The notes: a model not told the origin generated them from the sequence alone. A DNA stretch of 64,000 bases from Streptomyces ficellus (GCF_009739905.1 NZ_CP034279.1:2914001-2978000), one strand, 5' to 3'; positions 27,871-38,535 are shown, numbered from the stretch's first letter. Made by a program: numbers and translations.

Positions 27871-28239
27871 TCAACCCTCCGCGATCACCACCGCCGACGC
27901 CACCCCCGCGTCATGGCTGAGCGACACGTGCCACTGCCGGACGCCCAGTTCGGCGGCGCGGGCCGCGACCGTGCCGCTCACCCGCAGCCGGGGCTGCCCG
28001 GTGTCCTCGACGTACACCTCCGCGTCCGTCCACTGGAGCCCGGCGGGCGCGCCGAGCGCCTTCGCGAGGGCCTCCTTCGCCGCGAACCGCGCCGCGAGCG
28101 AGGCGATCCCCCGGCGTTCGCCGCTCGGCAGCAGCAGTTCCCGCTCCACGAACAGCCGCTCCGCCATGTGCGGCGTCCGCTTGAGCGCCGCGGCGAACCG
28201 GTCGATCTCCGCCACGTCGATCCCCACCCCGATGATCAT
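27871..28239 (-). CDS. acpS: Holo-[acyl-carrier-protein] synthase
   Basis: A 122-residue Acp[15 protein letters not shown] carries the Mg ligand Asp8, and [13 protein letters not shown] carries the second acidic ligand. It transfers 4'-phosphopantetheine from CoA to the Ser of the fatty-acid (and possibly polyketide) ACP. Its ATG overlaps the glmS stop (ATGA). Confidence 0.94.
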   Translation of the reverse strand: MIIGVGIDVAEIDRFAAALKRTPHMAERLFVERELLLPSGERRGIASLAARFAAKEALAKALGAPAGLQWTDAEVYVEDTGQPRLRVSGTVAARAAELGVRQWHVSLSHDAGVASAVVIAEG

Positions 28240-30083
28240 TCGACGGTGACCGACTTCGCCAGGTTGCGCGGCTGGTCCACCTCGTTGCCCCGGGCGGTCG
28301 CCAGCTCGCAGGCGAAGACCTGGAGCGGCACCGTCGACACCATCGGCTGGAGCAGCGTCGGCGTCGCCGGGACGCGGATCAGGTGGTCCGCGTACGGCGT
28401 CACCGCCTCGTCGCCCTCCTCCGCGATCACGATGGTGCGTGCGCCCCGGGCCCGGATCTCCTGGATGTTGGAAACGATCTTGTCGTGCAGGACGGAGCGG
28501 CCGCGCGGCGAGGGGACCACGACGACGACCGGGACGTCCTTCTCGATCAGGGCGATCGGCCCGTGCTTCAGCTCGCCGGCGGCGAACCCCTCCGCGTGCA
28601 TGTAGGCGAGTTCCTTGAGCTTGAGCGCGCCTTCCAGGGCCACCGGGTAGCCCACGTGCCGGCCGAGGAACAGCACCGTCTTCTTGTCGGCCAGCGACCG
28701 GGCCAGCTCCCGCACCGGCTCCATGGTCTCCAGGACGCGGTCGACGTCGTCCGCGATCCGCGCCAGGTCCTTGACGACCGCTCGGATCTCGTCGCCCCAC
28801 TTCGTGCCGCGCAACTGCCCGAGGTACAGCGCGAGCAGGTACACCGCCACGAGCTGGGTCAGGAACGCCTTGGTGGACGCGACCGCCACCTCCGGCCCGG
28901 CGTGCGTGTACAGCACTCCGTCCGACTCGCGCGGGATCGTGGAACCGTTGGTGTTGCAGACGGCCAGCACCCGCGCCCCCTGCGCCCGTGCGTGGCGCAG
29001 CGCCATGAGGGTGTCCATGGTCTCGCCGGACTGCGAGATCGCGATCACCAGCGTCCGCTGGTCGAGGATCGGGTCGCGGTAGCGGAACTCGCTCGCCAGC
29101 TCCACCTCGCACGGGATGCGGGTCCAGTGCTCGATGGCGTACTTGGCGATCAGACCGGCGTGGAACGCCGTCCCGCACGCCACGACGACCACCTTGTGCG
29201 CCTCACGGAGCACCGCGTCGGGGATCCGCAGCTCGTCCAGGGTCAGCGAGCCTCCCGCGTCGATCCGGCCCAGGAGGGTGTCGGCGACCGCCTTGGGCTG
29301 CTCGGCGATCTCCTTGAGCATGAAGTAGTCGTACCCTCCCTTCTCGGCCGCCGAGGCGTCCCAGTCCACGTGATACGCGCGGACGTCCGCCGGCGCCCCG
29401 TCGAAGTCGGTGACCGTCACCCCGTCCCGGCGCAGCTCCACCACCTGGTCCTGGCCGAGTTCGACCGCCGAGCGGGTGTGGTCGATGAACGCGGCCACGT
29501 CCGAGGCGAGGAACGCCTCGCCCTCGCCGACCCCGACGACCAGCGGCGAGTTGCGCCGGGCGCCGACGACCACGTCCGGCTGGTCGGCGTGCACGGCGAC
29601 CAGGGTGAAGGCGCCCTCCAGCCGCCGGCACACCAGCCTCATCGCCTCCGCGAGGTCGCCGCACGACGAGAACGACTCGGCCAGCAGGTGCGAGACGACC
29701 TCGGTGTCCGTCTCGGACTCCAGGGTGTGCCCGCGCCCGGCCAGTTCCTCGCGCAGCGACGCGAAGTTCTCGATGATGCCGTTGTGGACGACGGCGACCC
29801 GGCCCGCGTTGTCGAGGTGCGGGTGCGCGTTGGCGTCGGTCGGCCCGCCGTGCGTGGCCCACCGGGTGTGCCCGATGCCCGCGCTGCCGGTCGGCAGCGG
29901 CCGGGCGTCCAGTTCCTTCTCCAGGTTGACGAGCTTGCCCGCCTTCTTCGCCGCGGCCATCGAGCCGTCCGCGAGAACCGCGACACCGGCCGAGTCGTAG
30001 CCCCGGTACTCGAGCCGCTTGAGGCCCGCGATCACCACATCAAGCGCCGACTGCCCGCCGACGTACCCCACGATTCCGCACAT
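28236..30083 (-). CDS. glmS: Glucosamine--fructose-6-phosphate aminotransferase (isomerizing)
   Basis: A 615-residue GlmS making glucosamine 6-phosphate for the cell wall. The N-terminal glutaminase has nucleophile Cys2 (MCGIVGYVG). Two SIS domains (about 290-420 and 460-600) bind fructose 6-phosphate, and the conserved C-terminus ends KSVTVE. No glmS ribozyme is seen. Instead TAGGCT lies 7 bases before the ATG, indicating a leaderless mRNA. It heads glmS-acpS-nnrD. GlmM, the next step, is encoded at 34169. Confidence 0.95.
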   Translation of the reverse strand: MCGIVGYVGGQSALDVVIAGLKRLEYRGYDSAGVAVLADGSMAAAKKAGKLVNLEKELDARPLPTGSAGIGHTRWATHGGPTDANAHPHLDNAGRVAVVHNGIIENFASLREELAGRGHTLESETDTEVVSHLLAESFSSCGDLAEAMRLVCRRLEGAFTLVAVHADQPDVVVGARRNSPLVVGVGEGEAFLASDVAAFIDHTRSAVELGQDQVVELRRDGVTVTDFDGAPADVRAYHVDWDASAAEKGGYDYFMLKEIAEQPKAVADTLLGRIDAGGSLTLDELRIPDAVLREAHKVVVVACGTAFHAGLIAKYAIEHWTRIPCEVELASEFRYRDPILDQRTLVIAISQSGETMDTLMALRHARAQGARVLAVCNTNGSTIPRESDGVLYTHAGPEVAVASTKAFLTQLVAVYLLALYLGQLRGTKWGDEIRAVVKDLARIADDVDRVLETMEPVRELARSLADKKTVLFLGRHVGYPVALEGALKLKELAYMHAEGFAAGELKHGPIALIEKDVPVVVVVPSPRGRSVLHDKIVSNIQEIRARGARTIVIAEEGDEAVTPYADHLIRVPATPTLLQPMVSTVPLQVFACELATARGNEVDQPRNLAKSVTVE

Positions 30084-30090
30084 GCCGAGC

Positions 30091-30096
30091 AGCCTA
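30091..30096 (-). promoter_or_regulatory. -10 element of glmS (leaderless)
   Basis: TAGGCT on the minus strand, 7 bases before the ATG at 30083. Confidence 0.55.
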
Positions 30097-30134
30097 GAAC
30101 GGTCCGGCCGCCGCCGGCGGCAAGGCCACCCGGG

Positions 30135-30944
30135 TCAGGCCTTCGCCCGGTAGGCGCGCATGGCCAGCGGGCAGAAGACGAGGGCTATGCCGGCCGCCCA
30201 GACCAGGGACCACATCACCGGCCGGCCGATCTCGCCGCCCAGCAGCAGCCCGCGGAAGGCGTCCGACAGATGGGTGACCGGGTTGACGTTCACCCAGGCC
30301 TGGAGCCAGCCCGGCATGGTGTCGACCACGACGAACGCGCTGCTGGTGAAGGTGATCGGGAAGATCAGGGTGAACCCGAAGGCCTGCACCTTCTCCGCGT
30401 CGCCCGCGAGCATCCCGATGAGCACCGCGCACCACGACACGGCCGCCGCGAACACCACGATCAGCAGCACGCCCAGCAGGAGCCCGCCGAAGCCACCGGT
30501 GACGCGGAAGCCCAGCGCGAGCCCGAGGGCGATCATCAGGACGATCGCCCAGACGTGCTTGGCCAGGTCGGCGGTGATCCGGCCGATCAGCGGCGCCGAG
30601 CGGGCGATCGGCAGGCTCCGCAGCCGGTCGAAGACGCCCTTGGTCAGGTCGGTGTTGAGGGCCATCGCCGTGTAGATCGTCATGAACAGCGTGTTCTGCA
30701 CGATGATCCCCGGCAGGGCGTACTTCAGGTACGCGTCGGGCGATCCGGCCATCTGGCCGCCCATCACGTACGTGAACAGCAGCACGAACATGATCGGCGT
30801 GATGCTGTAGTCGACCAGCTCCAGCGGATTGTGCTTGACCGCGACCAGGCTGCGCCACGCCATGGTGACGGTCTGCCGCAGGCCGGCGCCCGGGCGGACC
30901 CGGCCGCTCGGCGTGACGGGCGCGGTGATCGTCGTGGCGGTCAT
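30135..30944 (-). CDS. DrrB-type ABC transporter permease
   Basis: A 269-residue ABC-2 permease with about six membrane segments (for example YSITPIMFVLLFTYVMGG, VWAIVLMIALGLALG, LLLGVLLIVVFAAAVSWCAVLIGML and VMWSLVWAAGIALVFCPLAM). LTFTSSAF-like and WLQAWVNVNPVTHLSDAFRGL stretches are typical of daunorubicin-resistance-type exporters. It overlaps the ATPase gene by 4 bases (ATGA). Substrate unknown. Confidence 0.88.
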   Translation of the reverse strand: MTATTITAPVTPSGRVRPGAGLRQTVTMAWRSLVAVKHNPLELVDYSITPIMFVLLFTYVMGGQMAGSPDAYLKYALPGIIVQNTLFMTIYTAMALNTDLTKGVFDRLRSLPIARSAPLIGRITADLAKHVWAIVLMIALGLALGFRVTGGFGGLLLGVLLIVVFAAAVSWCAVLIGMLAGDAEKVQAFGFTLIFPITFTSSAFVVVDTMPGWLQAWVNVNPVTHLSDAFRGLLLGGEIGRPVMWSLVWAAGIALVFCPLAMRAYRAKA

Positions 30945-31939
30945 GCCGAACTCACCACCTTCTCGATGTCGCTGTCGTCCGGCTCCGGTTCCTCCTGGCC
31001 GTCCTCCGACTCGGCCCGGTGCCCGGTCAGGGCCAGGAACACCTCGTCGAGGGACGAGCGGCGCAGGGTCAGCTCGCCCATCGCGATCCCGGCGCCGTCC
31101 AGCTCCCGTACGACGATGGGCATCAGCTCCGGGCCGTTCACCGGAGCGGTGATCACGTCGCCCTCGATCTGCGTCTGCGGCCCAGCGGCCCGGGCGACCA
31201 GCCCGTGGGCCGTCACCAGGTCGGAGCCGTGCACCGGGCGCAGCTGGAGGACCTGGCCGCCGACCTGCGACTTCAGCTGGTCGGGCGTGCCCTCGGCGAT
31301 GACCCGGCCATGGTCGATCACCACGATGTTGTCGGCGAGCAGGTCGGCCTCGTTGAGGTACTGCGTGGTCAGCAGGGCGGTGACGCCCTCGGCGACCAGG
31401 CCGCGCAGCATGTCCCACAGCTCTCCCCGGCTGCGCGGGTCCAGGCCGGTGGTCGGCTCGTCGAGGAACAGGATCCGGGGCCGCCCCACGAGGCTCGCCG
31501 CCAGGTCCAGCCGGCGCCGCATGCCCCCGGAGTACGTCTTCACGGCGCGCCCCGCCGCGCCGGTCAGCTGGAAGCGCTCCAGCAGCTCCGTCGCCCGCGC
31601 CCTGGCCTCCCGCCGCGGTATCCCCAGCAGGCGCCCGATCAGCAGCAGGTTCTCCGTGCCCGTCAGGTTCTCGTCGACCGCCGCGTACTGCCCGGTGAGG
31701 CCGATGAGCGAGCGCACGAGCCCCGCCTCGCGCACCACGTCGTGCCCGGCGACCGTGGCCCGGCCGGCATCGGGTTCCAGCAGCGTGGCGAAGATCCGCA
31801 CCGCGGTGGTCTTCCCCGCCCCGTTCGGCCCCAGCAGCCCCAGCACCGTGCCGGTGCGGGCGGCGAGGTCCACGCCGGCCAGCGCCTCGGTCTCCTTGAA
31901 CCGCTTGGCCAGGCCTTCCGCCTGGATCGCGTACGTCAT
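30941..31939 (-). CDS. DrrA-type ABC transporter ATP-binding protein
   Basis: A 332-residue ATPase. The Walker A is GPNGAGKTT (37-45), the signature is YSGGMRRRLDLAASL, and the Walker B is ILFLDEPTTGLDP, followed by LLTTQYLNEADLLAD. The C-terminal DrrA extension (RRSSLDEVFLALTGHRAE) fits the drug-exporter family. With the coupled permease it forms a two-gene exporter of unknown substrate. Confidence 0.92.
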   Translation of the reverse strand: MTYAIQAEGLAKRFKETEALAGVDLAARTGTVLGLLGPNGAGKTTAVRIFATLLEPDAGRATVAGHDVVREAGLVRSLIGLTGQYAAVDENLTGTENLLLIGRLLGIPRREARARATELLERFQLTGAAGRAVKTYSGGMRRRLDLAASLVGRPRILFLDEPTTGLDPRSRGELWDMLRGLVAEGVTALLTTQYLNEADLLADNIVVIDHGRVIAEGTPDQLKSQVGGQVLQLRPVHGSDLVTAHGLVARAAGPQTQIEGDVITAPVNGPELMPIVVRELDGAGIAMGELTLRRSSLDEVFLALTGHRAESEDGQEEPEPDDSDIEKVVSSA

Positions 31940-32124
31940 GGAAGTGATCCCCTCGGCTCGGGTCGTACCGGCGGACGCCGGAGCACCGACGCCCACCTTC
32001 CCCACAACTGTGACGCACGCCACTGACATTCCGGACGACGGGGGACGCCCGGGGACAGGCGACGGGCGGCCGGAGCGCGGCCGAGGGTGACCGAGCACAC
32101 GGCCCACGACACCGCGGCAAGGAC

Positions 32125-32130
32125 GACAAT
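32125..32130 (+). promoter_or_regulatory. -10 element of coaA (leaderless)
   Basis: GACAAT, 7 bases before the GTG at 32138. Same geometry as CACAAT-N7-GTG at 15240. Confidence 0.45.
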
Positions 32131-32137
32131 GGCCTGT

Positions 32138-33130
32138 GTGATCACTTCGCCGCCACGAAGCGCCGCCGCCCACCGCCGTGCGGAGGCCACCCCGTACGTC
32201 GACCTCACCCGTGCGGAGTGGAGCGCGCTGCGCGAGAAGACGCCGCTCCCCCTGACGGCGGACGAGGTCGAGCGGCTCCGCGGCCTCGGTGACGTCATCG
32301 ACCTCGACGAGGTCCGCGACATCTACCTCCCGCTCTCCCGCCTGCTCAACCTGTACGTGGGCGCCACCGCCAACCTCCGCGGCGCGCTCAACACGTTCCT
32401 CGGGGACGTCGGCCAGAAGAGCGCCCAGCGCGGCACCCCGTTCGTCATAGGGGTCGCCGGTTCGGTCGCCGTCGGCAAGTCCACCGTCGCCCGGCTCCTC
32501 CAGGCGCTCCTCGCCCGCTGGCCGGAGCACCCGCGCGTGGAGCTGGTCACGACCGACGGGTTCCTGCTCCCCATGAAGGAGCTCCAGGCGCGCGGCCTGA
32601 TGTCCAGGAAGGGCTTCCCCGAGTCGTACGACCGGCGCGCCCTGACCCGGTTCGTCGCCGACATCAAGGCCGGCAAGGACGAGGTCACCGCGCCCGTCTA
32701 CTCGCACCTGATCTACGACATCGTCCCCGGCCGGCGCCTCACGGTCCGGCGCCCGGACATCCTGATCGTCGAGGGCCTCAACGTCCTCCAGCCCGCGCTG
32801 CCCGGCAAGGACGGCCGCACCCGCGTCGGCCTGGCGGACTACTTCGACTTCTCCGTGTACGTCGACGCGCGCCCCGAGGACATCGAGGCCTGGTACCTGA
32901 ATCGTTTCCGCAAGCTGCGCGCCACCGCGTTCCAGGACCCCTCCTCGTACTTCCGCAAGTACACGCAGGTCAGCGAGGAGGAGGCGCTCGACTACGCCCG
33001 TACCATGTGGCGGACGATCAACAAGGTGAATCTGCTGGAGAACGTCGCGCCGACGCGCGGGCGTGCCACCCTCGTCGTACGCAAGGGCCCGGACCACAAG
33101 GTCCAGCGGCTCTCCCTGCGCAAGCTCTGA
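32138..33130 (+). CDS. coaA: Type I pantothenate kinase
   Basis: A 330-residue PanK-I, first step of CoA synthesis. The P-loop is [12 protein letters not shown] (105-116), then [35 protein letters not shown] and the C-terminal [16 protein letters not shown]. The start is uncertain: the GTG at 32138 fits a leaderless promoter and a sensible N-terminus, while ATG 32129 and ATG 32087 are alternatives. Divergent from the exporter. Confidence 0.93.
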   Translation: MITSPPRSAAAHRRAEATPYVDLTRAEWSALREKTPLPLTADEVERLRGLGDVIDLDEVRDIYLPLSRLLNLYVGATANLRGALNTFLGDVGQKSAQRGTPFVIGVAGSVAVGKSTVARLLQALLARWPEHPRVELVTTDGFLLPMKELQARGLMSRKGFPESYDRRALTRFVADIKAGKDEVTAPVYSHLIYDIVPGRRLTVRRPDILIVEGLNVLQPALPGKDGRTRVGLADYFDFSVYVDARPEDIEAWYLNRFRKLRATAFQDPSSYFRKYTQVSEEEALDYARTMWRTINKVNLLENVAPTRGRATLVVRKGPDHKVQRLSLRKL

Positions 33131-33159
33131 GGCCCGAAAGCCGTGAAGGGACCGCGTCC

Positions 33160-34101
33160 GTGCTGCACCTGCGCCTGATCGTCCCGGCCGACCGCACCGA
33201 CGAGGTGGTCGCCGCCATCGAGAAGACGGTCGGCACCACGCACCTCGTCGTCGTTCCCGGCGCCGCCCGCGACCCGGTGGGCGACCTGGTGCTGTGCGAC
33301 GTGGCGCGGGAGGCGGGCGACGAGCTGATCTCCGGCCTGCGCGCCCTGGGGCTGGACCGGGACGGCTCGATCGCCGTCGAGGACATCGGCCTGTCGCTGT
33401 CGGAGCGCGCGAACCAGGCCGAGGAGGACGCGCCGGGCGAGGGCGCGGACGCCGTGCTGTGGGAGCAGCTCCAGGACGCCACGCACGAGGAGTCGACGCT
33501 CAGCGTGACGTATGTGGCGTTCCTGACGCTCGCCACGATGATCGCCGCCTGTGGTGTGGTGCTGGACAACGCGATCCTGGTCGTCGGCGCGATGGCCGTC
33601 GGCCCCGAGTTCGGCCCGCTCGCCGGTGTCTGTACGGCGCTGGTGCAGCGCCGGCCCCGGCTCGCCGGCCGGTCCCTGGTGGCGCTGCTCGTGGGCTTCG
33701 CGGCCGCCATGGGCCTGACGGTGCTGTTCAGCCTGGGCATGAACGCCACGGGCCTGTTCACCGAGGACATGCTGCACGGCGACCGGCCGAACACCGGGTT
33801 CGTCTACGCCCCCGACTGGTTCTCCTTCGTCGTCGGCCTCCTCGCGGGCGCCGCGGGCACCCTGTCGCTCACCTCGGCCAAGTCCGGCGCGCTGGTCGGG
33901 GTGGCCATCTCGGTCACCACCGTCCCGGCGGCGGCCAACGCGGCGGTGGCGCTGGCGTACGGCGACCTCGGCCAGACCAGGGGCTCGGTCGAGCAGCTGC
34001 TGCTGAACCTGCTCGCGATCGTCCTCGCCGGCACGCTGACGCTGCTGGCGCAGAAGTTCTTCTGGGCCCGGCAGCGCCGCCGCGGGCCGGTCAAGGCCTG
34101 A
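33160..34101 (+). CDS. DUF389 family membrane protein
   Basis: A 313-residue protein. The N-terminal soluble domain (1-110) reads LHLRLIVPADRTDEVVAAIEKTVGTTHLVVVPGA. Six or so membrane segments follow, from VTYVAFLTLATMIAACGVVLDNAILVVGAMAVGPEFGPLAG, where VGAMAVGPEFGPL is the family signature. Function unknown in the literature. The GTG at 33160 has GAAGGGA upstream. It lies 29 bases downstream of coaA on the same strand and is probably co-transcribed. Confidence 0.82.
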   Translation: MLHLRLIVPADRTDEVVAAIEKTVGTTHLVVVPGAARDPVGDLVLCDVAREAGDELISGLRALGLDRDGSIAVEDIGLSLSERANQAEEDAPGEGADAVLWEQLQDATHEESTLSVTYVAFLTLATMIAACGVVLDNAILVVGAMAVGPEFGPLAGVCTALVQRRPRLAGRSLVALLVGFAAAMGLTVLFSLGMNATGLFTEDMLHGDRPNTGFVYAPDWFSFVVGLLAGAAGTLSLTSAKSGALVGVAISVTTVPAAANAAVALAYGDLGQTRGSVEQLLLNLLAIVLAGTLTLLAQKFFWARQRRRGPVKA

Positions 34102-34109
34102 GCCACGCG

Positions 34110-34145
34110 AAGGGCGCCCCGCCGGTCGGTCGGCGGGGCGCCCTT
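34110..34145. terminator. Terminator between DUF389 gene and glmM
   Basis: A 15-bp stem (AAGGGCGCCCCGCCG / CGGCGGGGCGCCCTT) with a 6-base loop between convergent genes, usable in both directions. Confidence 0.85.
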
Positions 34146-34168
34146 CCTCGTACGCGTACGACCGCGGC

Positions 34169-35527
34169 TCAGCCCAGCGCGGACTTCACCACGTCGGCCA
34201 GCTCACCGGCGACCGAGCGGGCCTGCTCGATGTCGGCGGCCTCGACCATGACGCGCACCAGCGGCTCGGTGCCCGAGGGGCGCAGCAGGACGCGGCCGGT
34301 GGAGCCCAGCCGGCGCTCGGCGTCCGCGACGGCGGTCCCCAGCTCGGCGGAGGTCTTCACCCGCGACTTGTCGACGTCCTTGACGTTGATCAGCACCTGC
34401 GGCAGCCGCTCCATGACGCCGGCCAGGTCGGCCAGGGAACGCCCGGTCGCCGCCACGCGCGCGGCGAGCATCAGACCGGTGAGTGTGCCGTCGCCGGTGG
34501 TGGCGTGGTCCAGCACGATGACGTGCCCGGACTGCTCGCCGCCCAGCGCGTAGCCGTGCTCCTTCATCGACTCCAGGACGTAGCGGTCGCCGACCGCGGT
34601 CTGGACGAGCTGGAGGCCCTCGCGCTCCATGGCGAGCTTGAAGCCCAGGTTCGACATGACGGTCGCGACGACCGTGTCGCCGCGCAGCGTCCCGGCCTCG
34701 CGCATGGCGAGGGCGAGGACGGCGAGGATCTGGTCGCCGTCGACCTCGGCGCCCGTGTGGTCCACGGCCAGGCAGCGGTCGGCGTCGCCGTCGTGGGCGA
34801 TGCCGAGGTCGGCGCCGTGCTCGACGACGGCGGCCTTCAGCATGCCGAGGTGCGTGGAGCCGCAGCCGTCGTTGATGTTGAGCCCGTCCGGGGTGGCGCC
34901 GATGGTGATGACCTCGGCCCCGGCCTGCTGGAACGCGGCGGGCGACACGCCGGACGCGGCGCCGTGCGCCTCGTCCAGGACGATCTTGAGGCCGTCGAGC
35001 CGGTTCGGCAGGACGCTCAGCAGGTGGGCGACGTACTGGTCGAAGCCCTCCTGGTAGTCGGCCACGCGGCCGACGCCCGCGCCGGTCGGCCGGTCCCACG
35101 GCTCACCGGTGCGGTGCTGCTCGTACACGGACTCGATGCGGTCCTCCAGCTCGTCGGCCAGCTTGTGGCCGCCGCGCGCGAAGAACTTGATGCCGTTGTC
35201 CGGCATCGCGTTGTGGCTGGCCGAGAGCATCACGCCCAGGTCGGCACCGAGCGCGCCCGTCAGGAACGCGACGGCCGGGGTGGGCAGCACGCCCACGCGC
35301 ATGACGTCCACGCCCGCGCTCGCCAGGCCCGCCACGACGGCGGCCTCCAGGAACTCTCCCGACGCACGCGGGTCACGGCCGACCACGGCGGTCGGCCGGT
35401 GTCCTTCAAAGGTCCCCGCCTCGGCGAGCACGTGCGCCGCAGCGACCGACAGGCCGAGCGCCAGCTCCGCCGTCAGATCCGCGTTGGCGACACCGCGCAC
35501 ACCGTCCGTGCCGAAGAGTCGTCCCAC
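34169..35527 (-). CDS. glmM: Phosphoglucosamine mutase
   Basis: A 452-residue GlmM converting glucosamine 6-phosphate to the 1-phosphate. The phospho-Ser is in [17 protein letters not shown] (S104), the Mg loop is HDGDADRCL, and [10 protein letters not shown] and [12 protein letters not shown] are in the later domains. GTG start at 35527 ([12 protein letters not shown]). It follows rpsI across a terminator, the usual actinobacterial order. Confidence 0.95.
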   Translation of the reverse strand: MGRLFGTDGVRGVANADLTAELALGLSVAAAHVLAEAGTFEGHRPTAVVGRDPRASGEFLEAAVVAGLASAGVDVMRVGVLPTPAVAFLTGALGADLGVMLSASHNAMPDNGIKFFARGGHKLADELEDRIESVYEQHRTGEPWDRPTGAGVGRVADYQEGFDQYVAHLLSVLPNRLDGLKIVLDEAHGAASGVSPAAFQQAGAEVITIGATPDGLNINDGCGSTHLGMLKAAVVEHGADLGIAHDGDADRCLAVDHTGAEVDGDQILAVLALAMREAGTLRGDTVVATVMSNLGFKLAMEREGLQLVQTAVGDRYVLESMKEHGYALGGEQSGHVIVLDHATTGDGTLTGLMLAARVAATGRSLADLAGVMERLPQVLINVKDVDKSRVKTSAELGTAVADAERRLGSTGRVLLRPSGTEPLVRVMVEAADIEQARSVAGELADVVKSALG

Positions 35528-35572
35528 AGCTGTCCTCCGAGTTACTCCGAAAAAGCAAGGTGAAGCGTATAG

Positions 35573-35615
35573 ACGTACGCCCCGGCAGCACGAAAGGTGC
35601 CGCCGGGGCGTACGT
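35573..35615 (-). terminator. Terminator after rplM-rpsI
   Basis: A 19-20 bp interrupted stem (ACGTACGCCCCGGC... / ...CGCCGGGGCGTACGT) closing on a GAAA tetraloop, 24 bases past the rpsI stop. Confidence 0.85.
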
Positions 35616-35638
35616 ACGAGCAGACCGAGCAGGCGTGA

Positions 35639-36157
35639 TTAGCGCTTGCTGTACTGCGGGGCCTTACGGGCCTTCTTGAGACCGGCCTTCTTGCGCTCGA
35701 CCGCGCGGTCGTCGCGGCTCAGGAAGCCGGCCTTCTTCAGCGGGCCGCGGTTGTTGTCCACGTCCGCCTCGTTCAGCGCGCGGGCCACGCCGAGGCGCAG
35801 GGCGCCGGCCTGGCCGGAGACGCCGCCACCCGAGATGCGGGCGATGACGTCGTAGCGGTTGTCGAGCTCGAGCACCTTGAAGGGCTCGTTGACTTCCTGC
35901 TGGTGCACCTTGTTCGGGAAGTAGTCCTCGAGGGTGCGACCGTTGATCTTCCACTTGCCGGTGCCCGGGACGATCCGGACGCGGGCGATGGCGTTCTTGC
36001 GGCGGCCCAGGCCGGCGGCCGGCTGCGGCTCGCCGAAGCGGGACGCGAGGGACTCCGAGGTGTACTCGCCCTCGACGGGGACCTCGGACTCGAAGGTGGT
36101 GACCTCGGCGTAGGTCTCCTCGCCCTCGATGGGGTTCTCAACAGTGGTCTCGGCCAC
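35639..36157 (-). CDS. rpsI: 30S ribosomal protein S9
   Basis: 172 residues. The first 50 residues are a Glu/Thr-rich acidic extension typical of actinobacteria. The S9 core begins at [17 protein letters not shown] and ends with the strictly typical basic tail [12 protein letters not shown], which reaches the ribosomal P site. It follows rplM by 44 bases. Confidence 0.97.
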   Translation of the reverse strand: MAETTVENPIEGEETYAEVTTFESEVPVEGEYTSESLASRFGEPQPAAGLGRRKNAIARVRIVPGTGKWKINGRTLEDYFPNKVHQQEVNEPFKVLELDNRYDVIARISGGGVSGQAGALRLGVARALNEADVDNNRGPLKKAGFLSRDDRAVERKKAGLKKARKAPQYSKR

Positions 36158-36201
36158 GATGCTCCTCAGATTTCTTTCGTTCTTAGGGGGTGTGGCCGGA
36201 A

Positions 36202-36645
36202 CTACTGCGCGACCTGGGTGATCTCGAACGGGACCGGCTGCTGGGCAGCGTGCGGGTGGTTCTCGCCCGCGTAGACCTTCAGCTTCGAGAGCATCTGACG
36301 GCCGAGGGAGTTCTTGGGGATCATGCCCTTGATGGCCTTCTCGACGGCCTTCTCGGGGTTCTTGTCCAGCAGCTCGTCGTAACGGACGGAGCGCAGACCA
36401 CCCGGGTAGCCGGAGTGGCGGTAGGCCATCTTCTGGGTCCGCTTGTTGCCGGACAGGTGGACCTTGTCAGCATTGATGATGATGACGAAGTCGCCCATGT
36501 CCATGTGGGGCGCGTAGACGGGCTTGTGCTTACCCCGGAGGAGGTTCGCAGCCGTCGTCGCCAGACGACCCAGGACAACGTCCTGCGCGTCGATGATGTG
36601 CCACTGGCGAGTGACATCGCCGGGCTTGGGGCTGTACGTACGCAC
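36202..36645 (-). CDS. rplM: 50S ribosomal protein L13
   Basis: 147 residues: [27 protein letters not shown] and [33 protein letters not shown] are characteristic. GTG start at 36645. First gene of rplM-rpsI, with a promoter at 36824-36853. Confidence 0.97.
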   Translation of the reverse strand: MRTYSPKPGDVTRQWHIIDAQDVVLGRLATTAANLLRGKHKPVYAPHMDMGDFVIIINADKVHLSGNKRTQKMAYRHSGYPGGLRSVRYDELLDKNPEKAVEKAIKGMIPKNSLGRQMLSKLKVYAGENHPHAAQQPVPFEITQVAQ

Positions 36646-36823
36646 TTCGTAGCCTTCGCTTCTTCAGTGGATGGAGTCCAGACACACCTGAAGCGATCAT
36701 GCAGCTGGGGCCTGCACTGCCGGGAACACCGCCCGTATGCGAGCCACTGGTAACTGCTCCAGGGAACTTGCGTAAGGGCTCTTCGCGTGAGAACGACGAA
36801 GCCGATACGCATAACAAACGGCA

Positions 36824-36853
36824 ACAGTACCCGCGCCGCCCCCGACGGGTCAA
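36824..36853 (-). promoter_or_regulatory. rplM-rpsI promoter
   Basis: On the minus strand TTGACC (36853-36848), 18 bases, TACTGT (36829-36824), HrdB-like. The start near 36817 gives a leader of about 170 bases ahead of rplM. It lies just past the stop of the upstream ABC-F gene. Confidence 0.7.
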
Positions 36854-36870
36854 AACGCCGCCGGCACCGG

Positions 36871-38493
36871 TCAGCGGGCCCGCTCCACCCGCCGCTCGTC
36901 CCACACCGGCTCCGGCGTCTCGCGCACCACGCCGTCCGAGCCGAAGACCAGGTAGCGGTCGAAGGCGCGGGCGAACCAGCGGTCGTGCGTGACCGCCAGC
37001 ACCGTCCCCTCGTACGCCTCCAGCCCCACCTGGAGCGCCTCCGCCGACTCCAGGTCCAGGTTGTCCGTCGGCTCGTCCAGCAGCAGCGCGGTGGTGCCCG
37101 CCAGCTCCAGCAGCAGGATCTGGAACCGGGCCTGCTGCCCGCCCGAGAGCCGGTCGAAGACCTGGTCGCCCTGGCGCTCCAGCTCGTACCGCCGCAGCAC
37201 CGACATCGCCCCTCCCCGGTCCCTGGCGTGCTCGGTCCACAAGATGTCCACCAGCGTCCGGCCCAGCAGCTCGGGGTGCGCGTGGGTCTGCGCGAAGTGC
37301 CCGGGCACCACCCGCGCGCCCAGCTTGAACGACCCGGTGTACGCCACCGACGCGTCGCCCGCCAGCAGCCGCAGGAAGTGCGACTTGCCCGACCCGTTCG
37401 ACCCGAGGACCGCGACGCGCTCCCCGTAGAAGACCTCCAGGTCGAACGGCTTCATCAGCCCGGCCAGCTCCAGCCCGGCGCACGTCACCGCCCGCACCCC
37501 GGTCCGGCCGCCCCGCAGCCGCATCCGGATGTCCTGCTCGCGCGGCGGCTCCGGCGGCGGGCCGGCCTCCTCGAACTTCCGCAGCCGCGTCTGGGCCGCC
37601 GCGTACCGCGACGCCATCTCGTGGCTGACCGACGCCGCCTGCCGCAGGTTCACCACCAGCTTCTTGAGCTGGGCGTGCTTCTCCTCCCACCGGCGCTTCA
37701 GCTCCTCGAAGCGGGCGAACCGCTCCCGGCGGGCCTCGTGGAAGGTGGCGAAGCCACCGCCGTGCACCCACACGTCCGACCCGGCGGGGCCGGGCTCCAC
37801 GGCGACGATCTTCTCCGCCGCCCGGGCCAGCAGCTCCCGGTCGTGCGACACGAACAGGACCGTCTTGCGGGTCTCGCCCAGCCGCTCCTCCAGCCACCGC
37901 TTGCCGGGGACGTCCAGATAGTTGTCCGGCTCGTCCAGCAGCAGGACCTCCTCCGGGCCGCGCAGCAGCGCCTCCAGCACCAGCCGCTTCTGCTCACCCC
38001 CGCTGAGCGTGCGCACCTCGCGGAACTGCGCCTTCTCGTACGGCACGCCCAGCGCGGCCATGGTGCACATGTCCCAGACCGTCTCGGCCTCGTACCCCCG
38101 CGCCTCCGCCCAGTCGCTCAGCGCCTGCGCGTACGCCATCTGCGCGGCCTCGTCGTCCACGGTCATGATCAGGTGCTCGGCCGCGTCCACCGCGGCCGCC
38201 GCCTCCCGGATCCGGGCCGGCGCGACCGACACCAGCAGGTCCCGCACGCTCCGCTCGTCCCGTACCGACCCGACGAACTGCGGCATCACACCGAGGCCGC
38301 CCGAGACGGTCACCGTCCCGCCGTGCGGCTGGAGGTCCCCCGAGATCAGCCGCAGCAGCGTCGTCTTGCCGGCCCCGTTGGCGCCGACGAGCGCCACGAC
38401 CGCGCCCTCGCCCACCCGGAACGACACATCACCGAGCAGCGCCCGCCCGTCCGGCAGGAAGTACTCGACGTGCGCGACCTCTACATGTCCCAT
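36871..38493 (-). CDS. ABC-F family ATPase
   Basis: A 540-residue duplicated ABC ATPase with no membrane domain. The first P-loop is GANGAGKTT, with signature LSGGEQKRL and Walker B VLLLDEPDNYLD. A charged inter-domain linker (RFARFEELKRRWEEKHAQLKKLV) follows, then the second P-loop GSNGSGKS, signature LSGGQQARFQ and Walker B ALLLDEPTDNLD. ABC-F proteins act on the ribosome in translation control or antibiotic protection. Which of these applies here is not decidable. The ATG at 38493 lies 6 bases after GACAAT, so it is likely leaderless. Confidence 0.9.
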   Translation of the reverse strand: MGHVEVAHVEYFLPDGRALLGDVSFRVGEGAVVALVGANGAGKTTLLRLISGDLQPHGGTVTVSGGLGVMPQFVGSVRDERSVRDLLVSVAPARIREAAAAVDAAEHLIMTVDDEAAQMAYAQALSDWAEARGYEAETVWDMCTMAALGVPYEKAQFREVRTLSGGEQKRLVLEALLRGPEEVLLLDEPDNYLDVPGKRWLEERLGETRKTVLFVSHDRELLARAAEKIVAVEPGPAGSDVWVHGGGFATFHEARRERFARFEELKRRWEEKHAQLKKLVVNLRQAASVSHEMASRYAAAQTRLRKFEEAGPPPEPPREQDIRMRLRGGRTGVRAVTCAGLELAGLMKPFDLEVFYGERVAVLGSNGSGKSHFLRLLAGDASVAYTGSFKLGARVVPGHFAQTHAHPELLGRTLVDILWTEHARDRGGAMSVLRRYELERQGDQVFDRLSGGQQARFQILLLELAGTTALLLDEPTDNLDLESAEALQVGLEAYEGTVLAVTHDRWFARAFDRYLVFGSDGVVRETPEPVWDERRVERAR

Positions 38494-38499
38494 GACCGC

Positions 38500-38505
38500 A
38501 TTGTC
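38500..38505 (-). promoter_or_regulatory. -10 element of the ABC-F gene (leaderless)
   Basis: GACAAT on the minus strand, 6 bases before the ATG at 38493. Confidence 0.5.
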
Positions 38506-38535
38506 GCCGGGGGCCGGGCCCCGCCCCAACCGGTT

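Noticed and set aside
28236-30300. glmS ribozyme upstream of glmS
   Set aside because: The gene appears leaderless, and the upstream 50 bases before the exporter gene are too short for the ribozyme.
28383-32090. Open frame of more than 1200 codons antisense to glmS and the ABC exporter
   Set aside because: High-GC codon bias on the minus strand leaves long stop-free antisense frames. Composition is Arg/Asp/Leu-rich nonsense, while the minus strand encodes clear GlmS and ABC proteins.
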